Assembly (NCBI GenBank): GCA_021158865.1
Contig: JAGGSX010000027.1
Coordinates: 1-8,071 of the forward strand
Length of the DNA: 8,071 nucleotides
Direction of reading: 5' to 3'
From: Thermoplasmata archaeon
Lineage (GTDB): Archaea > Thermoplasmatota > E2 > UBA202 > JdFR-43
The translations under genes and the position numbers were made by a program. This document shows, one piece after another, positions 1 through 6,702 of this stretch. The notes under the pieces are model-generated. The model searched no databases. It was not told the origin of the DNA and saw only the letters and a list, made by a program, of their open reading frames with translations. Every line of letters starts with the position of its first letter. Position 1 is the stretch's first letter.

Positions 1-1
1 T

Positions 2-544
2 TGGAATAGTCAGGGAGAGGTAAATGGCTATATGTCAAAATTCTGGGGATTGTTTATCATCCCTTTTACCATGCTAATTCTTTCTCTTCTTTTCATTACC
101 ATACCAAAAATAGATCCATTGAAAGAAAATATAGAAAAGTTTAGAAAATATTATGATACATTTATCTTGCTGTTTCTTATATACATGCTTGCCATTTATT
201 TTGAAACAATTTTATGGAATTTTGGATTTAAAATAAATTTTAATGTAACCATTCCAATTAGTATTTCAATATTATTTTTTTACATCGGCATACTTTTAGA
301 AAATGCAAAAAGAAATTGGTTTATAGGAATAAGAACTCCATGGACTTTGAGCAATGAAAAAGTGTGGGATAAAACACATAAAATTGGTGGAAAATTGTTT
401 AAAGCATGTGCAATCATAACTTTTTTTGGAGCAATCTTTCCAGATTATGCGCTATTCTTCATATTAATTCCAGTTTTCTCCTCTGCTTTTTACACCATTG
501 CATATTCTTATTTTGAATATCAAAAGGAATTTAATAAAGATTAA
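2..544 (+). CDS. SdpI-family integral membrane protein with DUF1648 remnant (5' partial)
   Basis: Reading frame 2 is open from the left edge, so the gene starts outside the window; 180 residues are visible. The first codons read WNSQGEVNGYMSKFWGLF. This matches the core of DUF1648, usually a His-Trp-Asn-x-x-Gly-Glu-x-x-Gly-Tyr pattern just before the first membrane helix, so the ATG at 32 is an internal Met. The SD-like GGGAGAGG before it is codons for Gln-Gly-Glu. Next comes IPKIDPLKENIEKFRKYYD, typical of the family, then hydrophobic segments near visible residues 17-34, 52-72, 80-98 and 130-170. The SdpI signature is NWFIGIRTPWTLSNEKVWDK, followed by THKIGGKLF. Bacillus SdpI gives immunity to the SdpC toxin and acts in signalling. 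Archaeal members have no known function, and no toxin gene is visible here. The stop codon overlaps that of the convergent scpB. Confidence 0.88.
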   Translation, partial: WNSQGEVNGYMSKFWGLFIIPFTMLILSLLFITIPKIDPLKENIEKFRKYYDTFILLFLIYMLAIYFETILWNFGFKINFNVTIPISISILFFYIGILLENAKRNWFIGIRTPWTLSNEKVWDKTHKIGGKLFKACAIITFFGAIFPDYALFFILIPVFSSAFYTIAYSYFEYQKEFNKD

Positions 545-1032
545 TCCTGCTTCATTTTTTTCAATAACATTTCCTTTATCTCTTTATTTTTTTTATCTAT
601 TCCAAAATAATCATAAAAGTAATTTGATAATTCAATTCTTTTTGTTCTGCCTTCTTTTTTTGTATTTATGAACCCTCTTTTTTTTAATTCTTTAACATAT
701 TGGTATACACCGCTACCAATCATTCTTTTTAATTCAGATTGTTTTACTGGCTGATGATATGCTATCAATGCAAGAGTTTTCAGCAAACTTTTTGGAACTT
801 CTATAGGAGAAAAGCTTTTTGCATATTCCGTATATTCATCTCTTAATTGCATGGCATATTTTCCATTAATTTCTGATATTTCTATAGCGCTTTTTTTATA
901 AAATTTCATAAGTTCCTTTATCTCCTTTTTTACCTCATCCTTTGAAATTTTAATTGCGTTGCTGAATTCCTCTAATGAAATGGGGCGGGATGATGCAAAC
1001 AGCATTGCTTCAATTATCCTTTTATTTTCCAT
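541..1032 (-). CDS. scpB: Segregation and condensation protein ScpB
   Basis: This 163-residue protein is the ScpB (Kite family) partner of the SMC-ScpA complex. A ScpB dimer binds the central part of the ScpA kleisin and helps form the closed ring that organises and segregates the chromosome. The N-terminal winged helix opens with RIIEAMLFASSRPISLEEF (5-23), the usual ScpB start. The second winged helix holds the family hallmark LLKTLALIAYHQPVKQSEL (83-101), then GSGVYQYVKELKKRGFI and a C-terminal YDYFGI. It is slightly shorter than typical bacterial ScpB and ends in a Lys-rich tail. The start ATG lies inside scpA (11-base overlap) with no SD sequence before it, so translation is probably coupled to scpA. 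It is the last gene of the smc-scpA-scpB operon, and its TAA overlaps the stop of the convergent SdpI-family gene. Confidence 0.93.
   Translation of the reverse strand: MENKRIIEAMLFASSRPISLEEFSNAIKISKDEVKKEIKELMKFYKKSAIEISEINGKYAMQLRDEYTEYAKSFSPIEVPKSLLKTLALIAYHQPVKQSELKRMIGSGVYQYVKELKKRGFINTKKEGRTKRIELSNYFYDYFGIDKKNKEIKEMLLKKMKQD
555..594 (+). terminator. Possible U-tract termination zone for the SdpI-family gene
   Basis: Runs of seven T (555-561) and eight T (587-594) follow the stop codon on the plus strand. Archaeal RNA polymerase often terminates at U-rich tracts without a hairpin. The tracts lie inside convergent scpB, where they encode Lys-rich stretches, so they may be incidental. 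Confidence 0.22.
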
Positions 1033-1804
1033 GGTTCAATTTAACATAAATTTCTCCATAAGGAAAATTTTCCTGCCATACATATATGACTCCATCTTTT
1101 GCAAGGAATAGTATTGGAAGCAATATTGGAATAATTTCTTTTCCATCAAAAATTTCTTTTAATGGAACAGCCCTTCCATTAAGTTTGCTTATCTTTTCCA
1201 TAACTATTTTTATTTCTTTTTCGAGATTTTCTTTATGTGTTGTCTCAGTTATTGAAGCAGGAGTTATCATTTTCTTTGTGGCTTTCTTTTTAGTTTTTTC
1301 AGAAATTTCTTCCTTTGCTTCTTCAAATGCATTTATCAATTCAATTAATGTAACTTTTCTTTTACTAATTCTCCTTATTTTTGGTTTCAAAGGGATTTCA
1401 TTTTCTATGACTTTCTGAGTATATATAAATGCATTATCATCTCCATACCATTCTGGTATTTCATCCATATAAATTTCTTCCTTATTTTCCATATTTTTTA
1501 TTATCTCCTCACTTTGCATTTTCAATATTTTCCATGCAAGAAGCAAAATTTTTCCAGCAACAACCAGATTTATTTTTTTACTTTTAACTTTCTCCATATA
1601 CAAATTTGAAAAAGTTGCCAAATCAATATCCCATGGATTGATATGCTTTTCCAAAACAAGTTCAAATACAGTTGCTATAGCCCTGTCAAAACTATCTTTT
1701 ATGAAAATCTTATTTTCAATTATATCAATATATTTCTGGATGTTTTCCTTCCTGTATAATTTTTCTTCTCCAGCCAGTATATGCTGGATAATCTCTTCCT
1801 TCAT
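1022..1804 (-). CDS. scpA: Segregation and condensation protein ScpA (kleisin)
   Basis: This 260-residue kleisin joins the two SMC head domains and recruits ScpB. The N-terminal domain contains FELVLEKHINPWDIDLATF (47-65), the conserved ScpA pattern in which a helix is followed by I-x-x-W-D-I, then SNLYMEKV. This part contacts the SMC neck. Helices at about 77-105 (VVAGKILLLAWKILKMQSEE) correspond to the family's L-A-x-L-L-x-x-K-S segment. Residues 140-205 form a charged, low-complexity linker. The C-terminal winged helix (about 196-257, ending GEIYVKL) is the part that binds the SMC head of the partner subunit. Length is normal for the family. Its ATG overlaps the smc TGA as ATGA, with a strong SD just upstream inside smc; its 3' end overlaps scpB by 11 bases. 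The three genes are therefore almost certainly one transcript. Confidence 0.93.
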   Translation of the reverse strand: MKEEIIQHILAGEEKLYRKENIQKYIDIIENKIFIKDSFDRAIATVFELVLEKHINPWDIDLATFSNLYMEKVKSKKINLVVAGKILLLAWKILKMQSEEIIKNMENKEEIYMDEIPEWYGDDNAFIYTQKVIENEIPLKPKIRRISKRKVTLIELINAFEEAKEEISEKTKKKATKKMITPASITETTHKENLEKEIKIVMEKISKLNGRAVPLKEIFDGKEIIPILLPILFLAKDGVIYVWQENFPYGEIYVKLNHGK

Positions 1805-4800
1805 TTTACCTCCACAACTTTTTCAATCTCCTTCAAATTCACATTACCTATAACCGTTGAAACACCATTGCTTATTGTAACACCGTATATGTGATTTGCC
1901 TGCATAAGCGTTGTCCTTCTCAATGAAACAACAATGAATTGTGCTTTTTGAACATTTTCGGCAACCATTTTTGCAACCTTGCCCGCATTTTTTTCATCCA
2001 AAAACATATCAACTTCATCAAGAACATAAAATGGCGATGGATTATAAGCCTGTATGGAAAATATGAAAGCAAGTGAAGCAATACTTTTCTCTCCACCTGA
2101 TAAAGCATTCAAATGCAATGCCCTCTTACCTTCTGGTCTAACCCTGATTATGAGACCACCTTCAAAAGGATTATCTTCGTTTTCAAGCAAAAGCTCGCCG
2201 TCGCCGCCGCCCGCCAGCCTTGCATATATTTGTCTGTAATTTTCTCTTACTTTATTAAAAACATCATAGAATGCTTTTTTCTTTTTCTTTTTTATTTCTT
2301 CCTCAAGTTTCATCAGATTTTTTCTTTGATTTGTTAGCTTTTCCATATCTTCTTCAAATTTTTTCCTTCTTTCATCCTGCCTTTCATATTCTTCAAGAGC
2401 AAGCATATTCACTGGTTGCATGGCATTCAATTTTTCTTCCATTCGCTTTATCTTATGCTTTATTTCTTCAATCGATGGTAGAGGAGCTTTAAATTCATAT
2501 TTGATATCTATAACTTCTGCAAGAGCCATTTCCAATGTTGGTATTCTCGCTTTTGCCCTTGAAATTAAATCTATTGCTGTTTCGATTTTTGTTGAAATTC
2601 CATCTATTTTATTCTCCAATTCAACTATTTCCCTATAAATTTTATTCCTTTCAATACTCAATTCTTTTGCTTTTCCTGTTATTTTTGTTTCAATTTCTTT
2701 CATTGTCATGAGTTTATTTTTATTTTCATTGTATTTTTTCTTTTCATTTTCAAGCATTGTCTTCATTTCTTCAACTTTATTTTTTTCTTCAAGCATGCTT
2801 TCATTCATTTCATTCAATCGACTTAAAACAATTTCTTTTTCTTTTTCAGTTGTTTTTATTTTTGAATTCAAATCCCTTTCTTCTTCCTGCAATTTCTCAA
2901 GCTTTTTCTTAATTTCCTGTATTTCATTCAAAACTTCTTTCTTAGCCATTTTCATTAGTTTCTCTTCTTTTTCCTTTAAAATTTCAGAATTTTTTCCAAT
3001 TTTTATCTCAACATTGCTGATTTTTTTATCCTGCTCATCTATGATTTGATTGATTTCATTTATTTCCCGCTTTCTTTTTTCAAATTCTGATGTTATGCTT
3101 TTCAATCTGCTTTCAACTTCTTTTTTTCTTATTTCAAGTTTCTCATAATTTTTATCTACAAGCAATGGCAATTTATTCAATTCATCTTCTATGCCGGCTA
3201 TTGAATCCTTTATTTCAACAATTTTTTTTGTCAGTTCTTCCTGCTCAAAATTTGCATCTCTAAGTCTTTTGGTTAAATCATTTATTTTATCTCTGTCCAT
3301 CATTCCAAAAGTTGTTTTTCTCGACATACTGCCACCAGTTATTGCCCCGCTTGCTTCAATTATTTCTCCATCTAAAGTAACAAGTCTTACACCTCCCATC
3401 AAATTGCGGGCTGTATCCAAATTTTTTACAACAACAGTATCGCCAAATACATACCAGAAAGCAGGATGATAACGAGCATCATATTTCACTAAATCAATGG
3501 CAAAACCAACAGCATTTTCATCCCTGACAGCAAGCATGGCTTTTCCTCTTGGCTTTCCAACCATTATTTTATTCAAAGGCAGAAATGTGGCTCTACCATA
3601 ATTATTTTTCTTCAAATAATCAATGCATTTTGCAGCTATACCATCATTTTCAACAACAATGGCTTCGATGCGCCGCCCAGCCGCAACCTCTATAGCTTTT
3701 GAATATTTCTCTTCAACTTTACCGAGCTCTGCAATGCTTCCATGAATTCCCTTTATTACACCTTCATCTCTTGCCTCCAAAATTGCTTTAACAGCTTGTG
3801 AGTATGATGCCATATCCTCCTTTGTTCTTAATTTGGCTATTTCTCTCTGGAAATGTATTATCTCCTTATCAATTTGCCTAATTCTCTCATTTATTTCTGC
3901 TTCTTTTTTCTTTAATTCAAAAAGATTTTTCTCCAGATTTTCTCGCTTTATTTTTCTTTCTTTTTTATCTTTTTTTATTGAACTCAATTCTTCATTTATT
4001 TCATTCAATTCTGTTTCAAGAGCATTTTTATTTTCCATTGTTTCATTAAATGCAGATTGCATACCCTCTTTTCTTTGAATGAGTCTGTCTTTTTCAAGTT
4101 TCAATTCATGCAATTTATCTTTTTCATTTTCAATCTCCTTTCTTAATTTTGCTATTTCCCTTCCTAAATTCATGGCTATTTCATCCGAATGCTGGAGATT
4201 CTTTTTTTTCTCTTCTATTTTAGCTTTTAATTTATCAATTTCATCTTTTTTCTCTTGCCTCTCATAATTCAATTCATGCAACCTTTTAACATATTGATTT
4301 ATCTCATTTTTTATTTTTTTAATTTTGCTCTCCATTTCTTTTATTTCTCCAGAAGTGGAGGCAATTTCCATGTTGTAATAATTTATTTTTTCTTTTGATT
4401 TAATTACCTCTTCCTTCAATGAATCTATTTTAATTTTTATCTCATTCAGTTCTTCCCCACCAATCTCTGCAAGTTTATCTTCTATTTCTTGATAAGCAAG
4501 ATTTTTTTGATTGTAAGAATCTTTTAATTTTCTGAGTTCATTCTCCAAATCTGTTTTACTTTTTTCGTATGATTCTATCTGCTTATTGACTTCATTTATT
4601 TCCCTTTCTATTTCCATTTTTTTCTTATATGAAAGCATTGCCTTGTTTTTTTCTAACTCTTCCATCATTTGTTTATATTTAACTGCATCATCTCTTTCCT
4701 TCTTTAATTGCCTTATGTGTTTTTTTATTTCTCCAAGAATAATATCAATGTGTTCCATATTCCTTTCAACTTCTTCTCTTTCTCTTTCAGCTTTTTCAAT

Positions 4801-5325
4801 CTCTGCATCAAAATCTGATATTCCTGCTATTTCATCTATTATCCTCCTTCTATTTACACCGCCCATTTCAACTATGGAAGTAACATCACCCTGCTGGACA
4901 ATACTGTTTTCAGAAATATTTGCTGATGAAAGTAAATCAACAAATTCATTTAATGATGCTCCTTTTCCATTTATATAAAAATAGCTATAATAGTTGGATG
5001 GATTATTTGGTAAAGGCGCCTTCCTTATTTTTCTTGTAAGGATGATTTCATCTCCTCCCGGCAAGCTTCCATCTGAATTATCAAAAATTAATGATACCTT
5101 GCAATAATCTGCATCTCTATTACCTTTATAAATTAAATCTGTTAAACGCTCAGCTCTAACCATTTTTGGGCTTCTCACTCCAAGAACAAATAAAATTGCA
5201 TCAATGATATTCGATTTCCCAGAGCCATTTGGTCCCGTTATTGCAGTAAAACCTGGTAGAAAAGGTATCCTAACCCTGCTTCCAAATGATTTGAAGTTCT
5301 CCAGTCTTATTTCTTTTAGATACAT
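1801..5325 (-). CDS. smc: Chromosome segregation protein SMC
   Basis: This full-length SMC ATPase has 1174 residues, the usual size. It dimerises through its hinge, and its joined heads bind and hydrolyse ATP to drive DNA loop organisation with ScpA and ScpB. The N-terminal head has Walker A GPNGSGKS (31-38) and a Q-loop at IVQQGDV (142-148). A coiled coil runs from about 172 to 503. The hinge is at about 505-670, with GVIKGIHGSIAEL and DGEIIEASGAITGG. The return coil reaches about 1035. The C-terminal head has the signature LSGGEK (1075-1080), Walker B FYVLDE with D1103 and catalytic E1104, the D-loop, and the switch segment FIVVSLR (1130-1136). All ATPase motifs are intact. The start is the first Met, four residues before the conserved RLENFKSFG; GGGGTGGG lies directly before the ATG. 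It is the first gene of the operon. Confidence 0.97.
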   Translation of the reverse strand: MYLKEIRLENFKSFGSRVRIPFLPGFTAITGPNGSGKSNIIDAILFVLGVRSPKMVRAERLTDLIYKGNRDADYCKVSLIFDNSDGSLPGGDEIILTRKIRKAPLPNNPSNYYSYFYINGKGASLNEFVDLLSSANISENSIVQQGDVTSIVEMGGVNRRRIIDEIAGISDFDAEIEKAEREREEVERNMEHIDIILGEIKKHIRQLKKERDDAVKYKQMMEELEKNKAMLSYKKKMEIEREINEVNKQIESYEKSKTDLENELRKLKDSYNQKNLAYQEIEDKLAEIGGEELNEIKIKIDSLKEEVIKSKEKINYYNMEIASTSGEIKEMESKIKKIKNEINQYVKRLHELNYERQEKKDEIDKLKAKIEEKKKNLQHSDEIAMNLGREIAKLRKEIENEKDKLHELKLEKDRLIQRKEGMQSAFNETMENKNALETELNEINEELSSIKKDKKERKIKRENLEKNLFELKKKEAEINERIRQIDKEIIHFQREIAKLRTKEDMASYSQAVKAILEARDEGVIKGIHGSIAELGKVEEKYSKAIEVAAGRRIEAIVVENDGIAAKCIDYLKKNNYGRATFLPLNKIMVGKPRGKAMLAVRDENAVGFAIDLVKYDARYHPAFWYVFGDTVVVKNLDTARNLMGGVRLVTLDGEIIEASGAITGGSMSRKTTFGMMDRDKINDLTKRLRDANFEQEELTKKIVEIKDSIAGIEDELNKLPLLVDKNYEKLEIRKKEVESRLKSITSEFEKRKREINEINQIIDEQDKKISNVEIKIGKNSEILKEKEEKLMKMAKKEVLNEIQEIKKKLEKLQEEERDLNSKIKTTEKEKEIVLSRLNEMNESMLEEKNKVEEMKTMLENEKKKYNENKNKLMTMKEIETKITGKAKELSIERNKIYREIVELENKIDGISTKIETAIDLISRAKARIPTLEMALAEVIDIKYEFKAPLPSIEEIKHKIKRMEEKLNAMQPVNMLALEEYERQDERRKKFEEDMEKLTNQRKNLMKLEEEIKKKKKKAFYDVFNKVRENYRQIYARLAGGGDGELLLENEDNPFEGGLIIRVRPEGKRALHLNALSGGEKSIASLAFIFSIQAYNPSPFYVLDEVDMFLDEKNAGKVAKMVAENVQKAQFIVVSLRRTTLMQANHIYGVTISNGVSTVIGNVNLKEIEKVVEVK
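1808..1813 (-). promoter_or_regulatory. Shine-Dalgarno site of scpA
   Basis: On the minus strand GGAGGT lies three bases before the scpA ATG, within the last codons of smc. It is the strongest ribosome binding site in the window. It fixes the scpA start at 1804 and fits re-initiation at the ATGA overlap. Confidence 0.75.
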
Positions 5326-5354
5326 CCCACCCCTATATTCAGAATTAGTAAGGG

Positions 5355-5362
5355 TATATAAA
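5355..5362 (-). promoter_or_regulatory. TATA box of the smc-scpA-scpB operon
   Basis: On the minus strand this reads TTTATATA, an exact match to the archaeal consensus. Its upstream end is 37 bases before the smc ATG. With the usual 25-base spacing from box centre, transcription would begin near 5333, leaving a leader of under ten bases that holds only the G-rich stretch before the ATG. The reverse complement is also TATA-like, so the same site could act rightward too. Confidence 0.55.
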
Positions 5363-5392
5363 CATAATGATTTATGATATCCGTCGTCTTAA

Positions 5393-5405
5393 GAAAAGTT
5401 AAATA
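5393..5405 (+). promoter_or_regulatory. BRE/TATA-like promoter of the HMG-CoA reductase gene
   Basis: A purine-rich GAAAAG (BRE-like) is followed directly by TTAAATA. The TATA-like part begins 27 bases before the ATG at 5426, so the predicted transcription start falls at or next to the A of the ATG. No SD-like sequence lies between box and ATG. Both facts point to a leaderless mRNA. Confidence 0.5.
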
Positions 5406-5425
5406 TTTTATATCAATTTACTCTT

Positions 5426-6679
5426 ATGAAAACTTCACGTATCCCGGGCTTCTATAAAATGCCTATAGAAGAGCGTGTAAAAATTGTGAAAGAATTTGCA
5501 GAATTGGATGAAGAAGAAGAAAAAACGCTGCTATCTTTTTCTTCTTTGCCTCATGACATTGCAGATAGAATGATTGAAAATGTCATATCAACAATGCAGC
5601 TTCCATTAGGAATAGCAACGAATTTTGTAATAAATGGAAAGGAAATGCTCATTCCAATGGCTATTGAAGAAACTTCTGTTGTCGCAGCCGCTTCAAATGC
5701 GGCAAAAATGGCACGTCCGGATGGTTTTAAAGCAAAAGCTACCGAGCCAATTATGATTGGGCAAATTCAAATTTTGAATCCTTCAAAAGATGCTGTTAAA
5801 AAAATAATGGAAAGGAAAGAAAGCATAATTGAACTTGCAAATGAGCAGGATAAAATTTTGGTCAGTCTTGGTGGAGGAGCAAAAGATGTGGAAGCTAAGA
5901 TGCTCAGTGAGGACATGATGGTGGTTCATTTGCTCGTCGATGTTAGAGATGCGATGGGCGCAAATGCGGTCAATACAATGGCTGAAGCTGTGGCACCATT
6001 AATTGAAAAAATAACGGATGGAAAATCTTTGCTAAGAATCATATCAAATCTTGCAATCCATCGCATGGCTGAAGCAGAAGTCATTTATAAAAAAGAAGCA
6101 ATAGGAGGCGAGGAAGTTGTCGATAAAATTGTTAAAGCTTATGAATTTGCATCTCTTGACATTTTCAGGGCAGCAACACACAACAAAGGAGTGATGAATG
6201 GAATAGATGCGATTGCAATAGCGACTGGCAACGACTGGCGGGCGATTGAGGCGGGGGCGCATTCCTATGCTTCTTTAAATGGGTATAAGCCCCTGACAAC
6301 ATGGAAAAAAAATGAAGATGGTGATTTGCACGGAAAAATTAAGTTACCGATTGCCGCTGGTGTGATAGGAGGGATAACAAAAGTTCATCCGATTGCAAAA
6401 ATCTCTCTAAAAATTTTAGGAGTAAAAAATGCAGAACAGCTTGCAGAAGTCATGGCATCTGTGGGCTTGGCTCAAAATTTTGCTGCCATATTTGCTTTAT
6501 CTACGAAAGGAATACAGGCTGGGCACATGAAATTGCATGCTCAGAATATAGCCGTTATGTCTGGAGCTAAGGGAGAGGAAATAGACATCGTTGCAAGGAA
6601 AATGATTGAAATGGGCAAGATAAAAATGGATGTTGCTCAGGAAATTCTAAATGAAATCAGAAAAAACAAAAAAGTTTAA
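5426..6679 (+). CDS. mvaA: Class II hydroxymethylglutaryl-CoA reductase
   Basis: This enzyme reduces HMG-CoA to mevalonate with two NAD(P)H. In archaea that is the committed step to isoprenoid ether lipids; class II enzymes in some bacteria instead run in the degradative direction. The 417-residue length matches class II enzymes such as that of Pseudomonas mevalonii (about 428). Expected catalytic residues are present: Glu in EETSVVAAAS (81/82), Lys254 in THNKGVMNG, Asp270 in GNDWRA, and the late His367 in GHMKLHAQNIA. The DAMGAN motif (175-180) belongs to the dinucleotide-binding region. The EET-SVVAAAS context and the late GHM-x-LHA motif separate it from class I enzymes of eukaryotes, methanogens and haloarchaea. 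The cofactor cannot be settled by eye. Class II in archaea is usually read as an old transfer from bacteria. The first Met is chosen because a promoter-like site sits 27 bases before it. smc is divergent on its left. Confidence 0.95.
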   Translation: MKTSRIPGFYKMPIEERVKIVKEFAELDEEEEKTLLSFSSLPHDIADRMIENVISTMQLPLGIATNFVINGKEMLIPMAIEETSVVAAASNAAKMARPDGFKAKATEPIMIGQIQILNPSKDAVKKIMERKESIIELANEQDKILVSLGGGAKDVEAKMLSEDMMVVHLLVDVRDAMGANAVNTMAEAVAPLIEKITDGKSLLRIISNLAIHRMAEAEVIYKKEAIGGEEVVDKIVKAYEFASLDIFRAATHNKGVMNGIDAIAIATGNDWRAIEAGAHSYASLNGYKPLTTWKKNEDGDLHGKIKLPIAAGVIGGITKVHPIAKISLKILGVKNAEQLAEVMASVGLAQNFAAIFALSTKGIQAGHMKLHAQNIAVMSGAKGEEIDIVARKMIEMGKIKMDVAQEILNEIRKNKKV

Positions 6680-6682
6680 GTT
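6675..6682 (+). promoter_or_regulatory. Possible TATA-like element for the C13 peptidase gene
   Basis: TTTAAGTT overlaps the reductase stop codon and begins 28 bases before the ATG at 6703, nearly the same spacing as in the reductase promoter. An A-rich stretch precedes it. No SD lies between it and the ATG. It departs from the consensus, so read-through from the reductase gene is equally possible. Confidence 0.25.
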
Positions 6683-6702
6683 TAAGAAACTTTTATCTTA
6701 GT

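Noticed and set aside
2..544. SdpI-family gene as the immunity half of a toxin-immunity system
   Set aside because: No SdpC-like or other small toxin gene is visible beside it. The right neighbour is the SMC operon and the left side is outside the window.
2260..4830. Kilobase-long T-rich, pyrimidine-skewed plus strand
   Set aside because: It is the complement of Lys/Glu-rich coiled-coil codons (AAR, GAR) of smc, so protein composition explains it.
1086..4978. Many plus-strand open frames of 60-130 codons rich in Phe, Ser and Ile opposite scpA and smc
   Set aside because: They are antisense shadows of the coiled-coil codons: Phe/Ser/Leu runs are what reversed Lys/Glu codons give. None has a recognisable domain or start signal.
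1801..5325. The large ATPase as Rad50, SbcC or a defence SMC-like protein
   Set aside because: It has an SMC globular hinge rather than a zinc hook Cys-x-x-Cys, has the normal SMC length, and sits with scpA and scpB.
5355..5362. The TATATAAA element as the promoter of the reductase gene
   Set aside because: It would start transcription near 5385, leaving a 40-base leader without an SD. The element at 5393-5405 has the right spacing for a leaderless start, so the latter is preferred, although use of both cannot be excluded.
6670..6694. Inverted repeat AAAAGTTT / AAACTTTT with a nine-base loop after the reductase gene, as a terminator hairpin
   Set aside because: The stem has one G-C pair per arm and would be very weak. 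It overlaps the stop codon and simple AAGTTT repeats in AT-rich sequence, so chance explains it.
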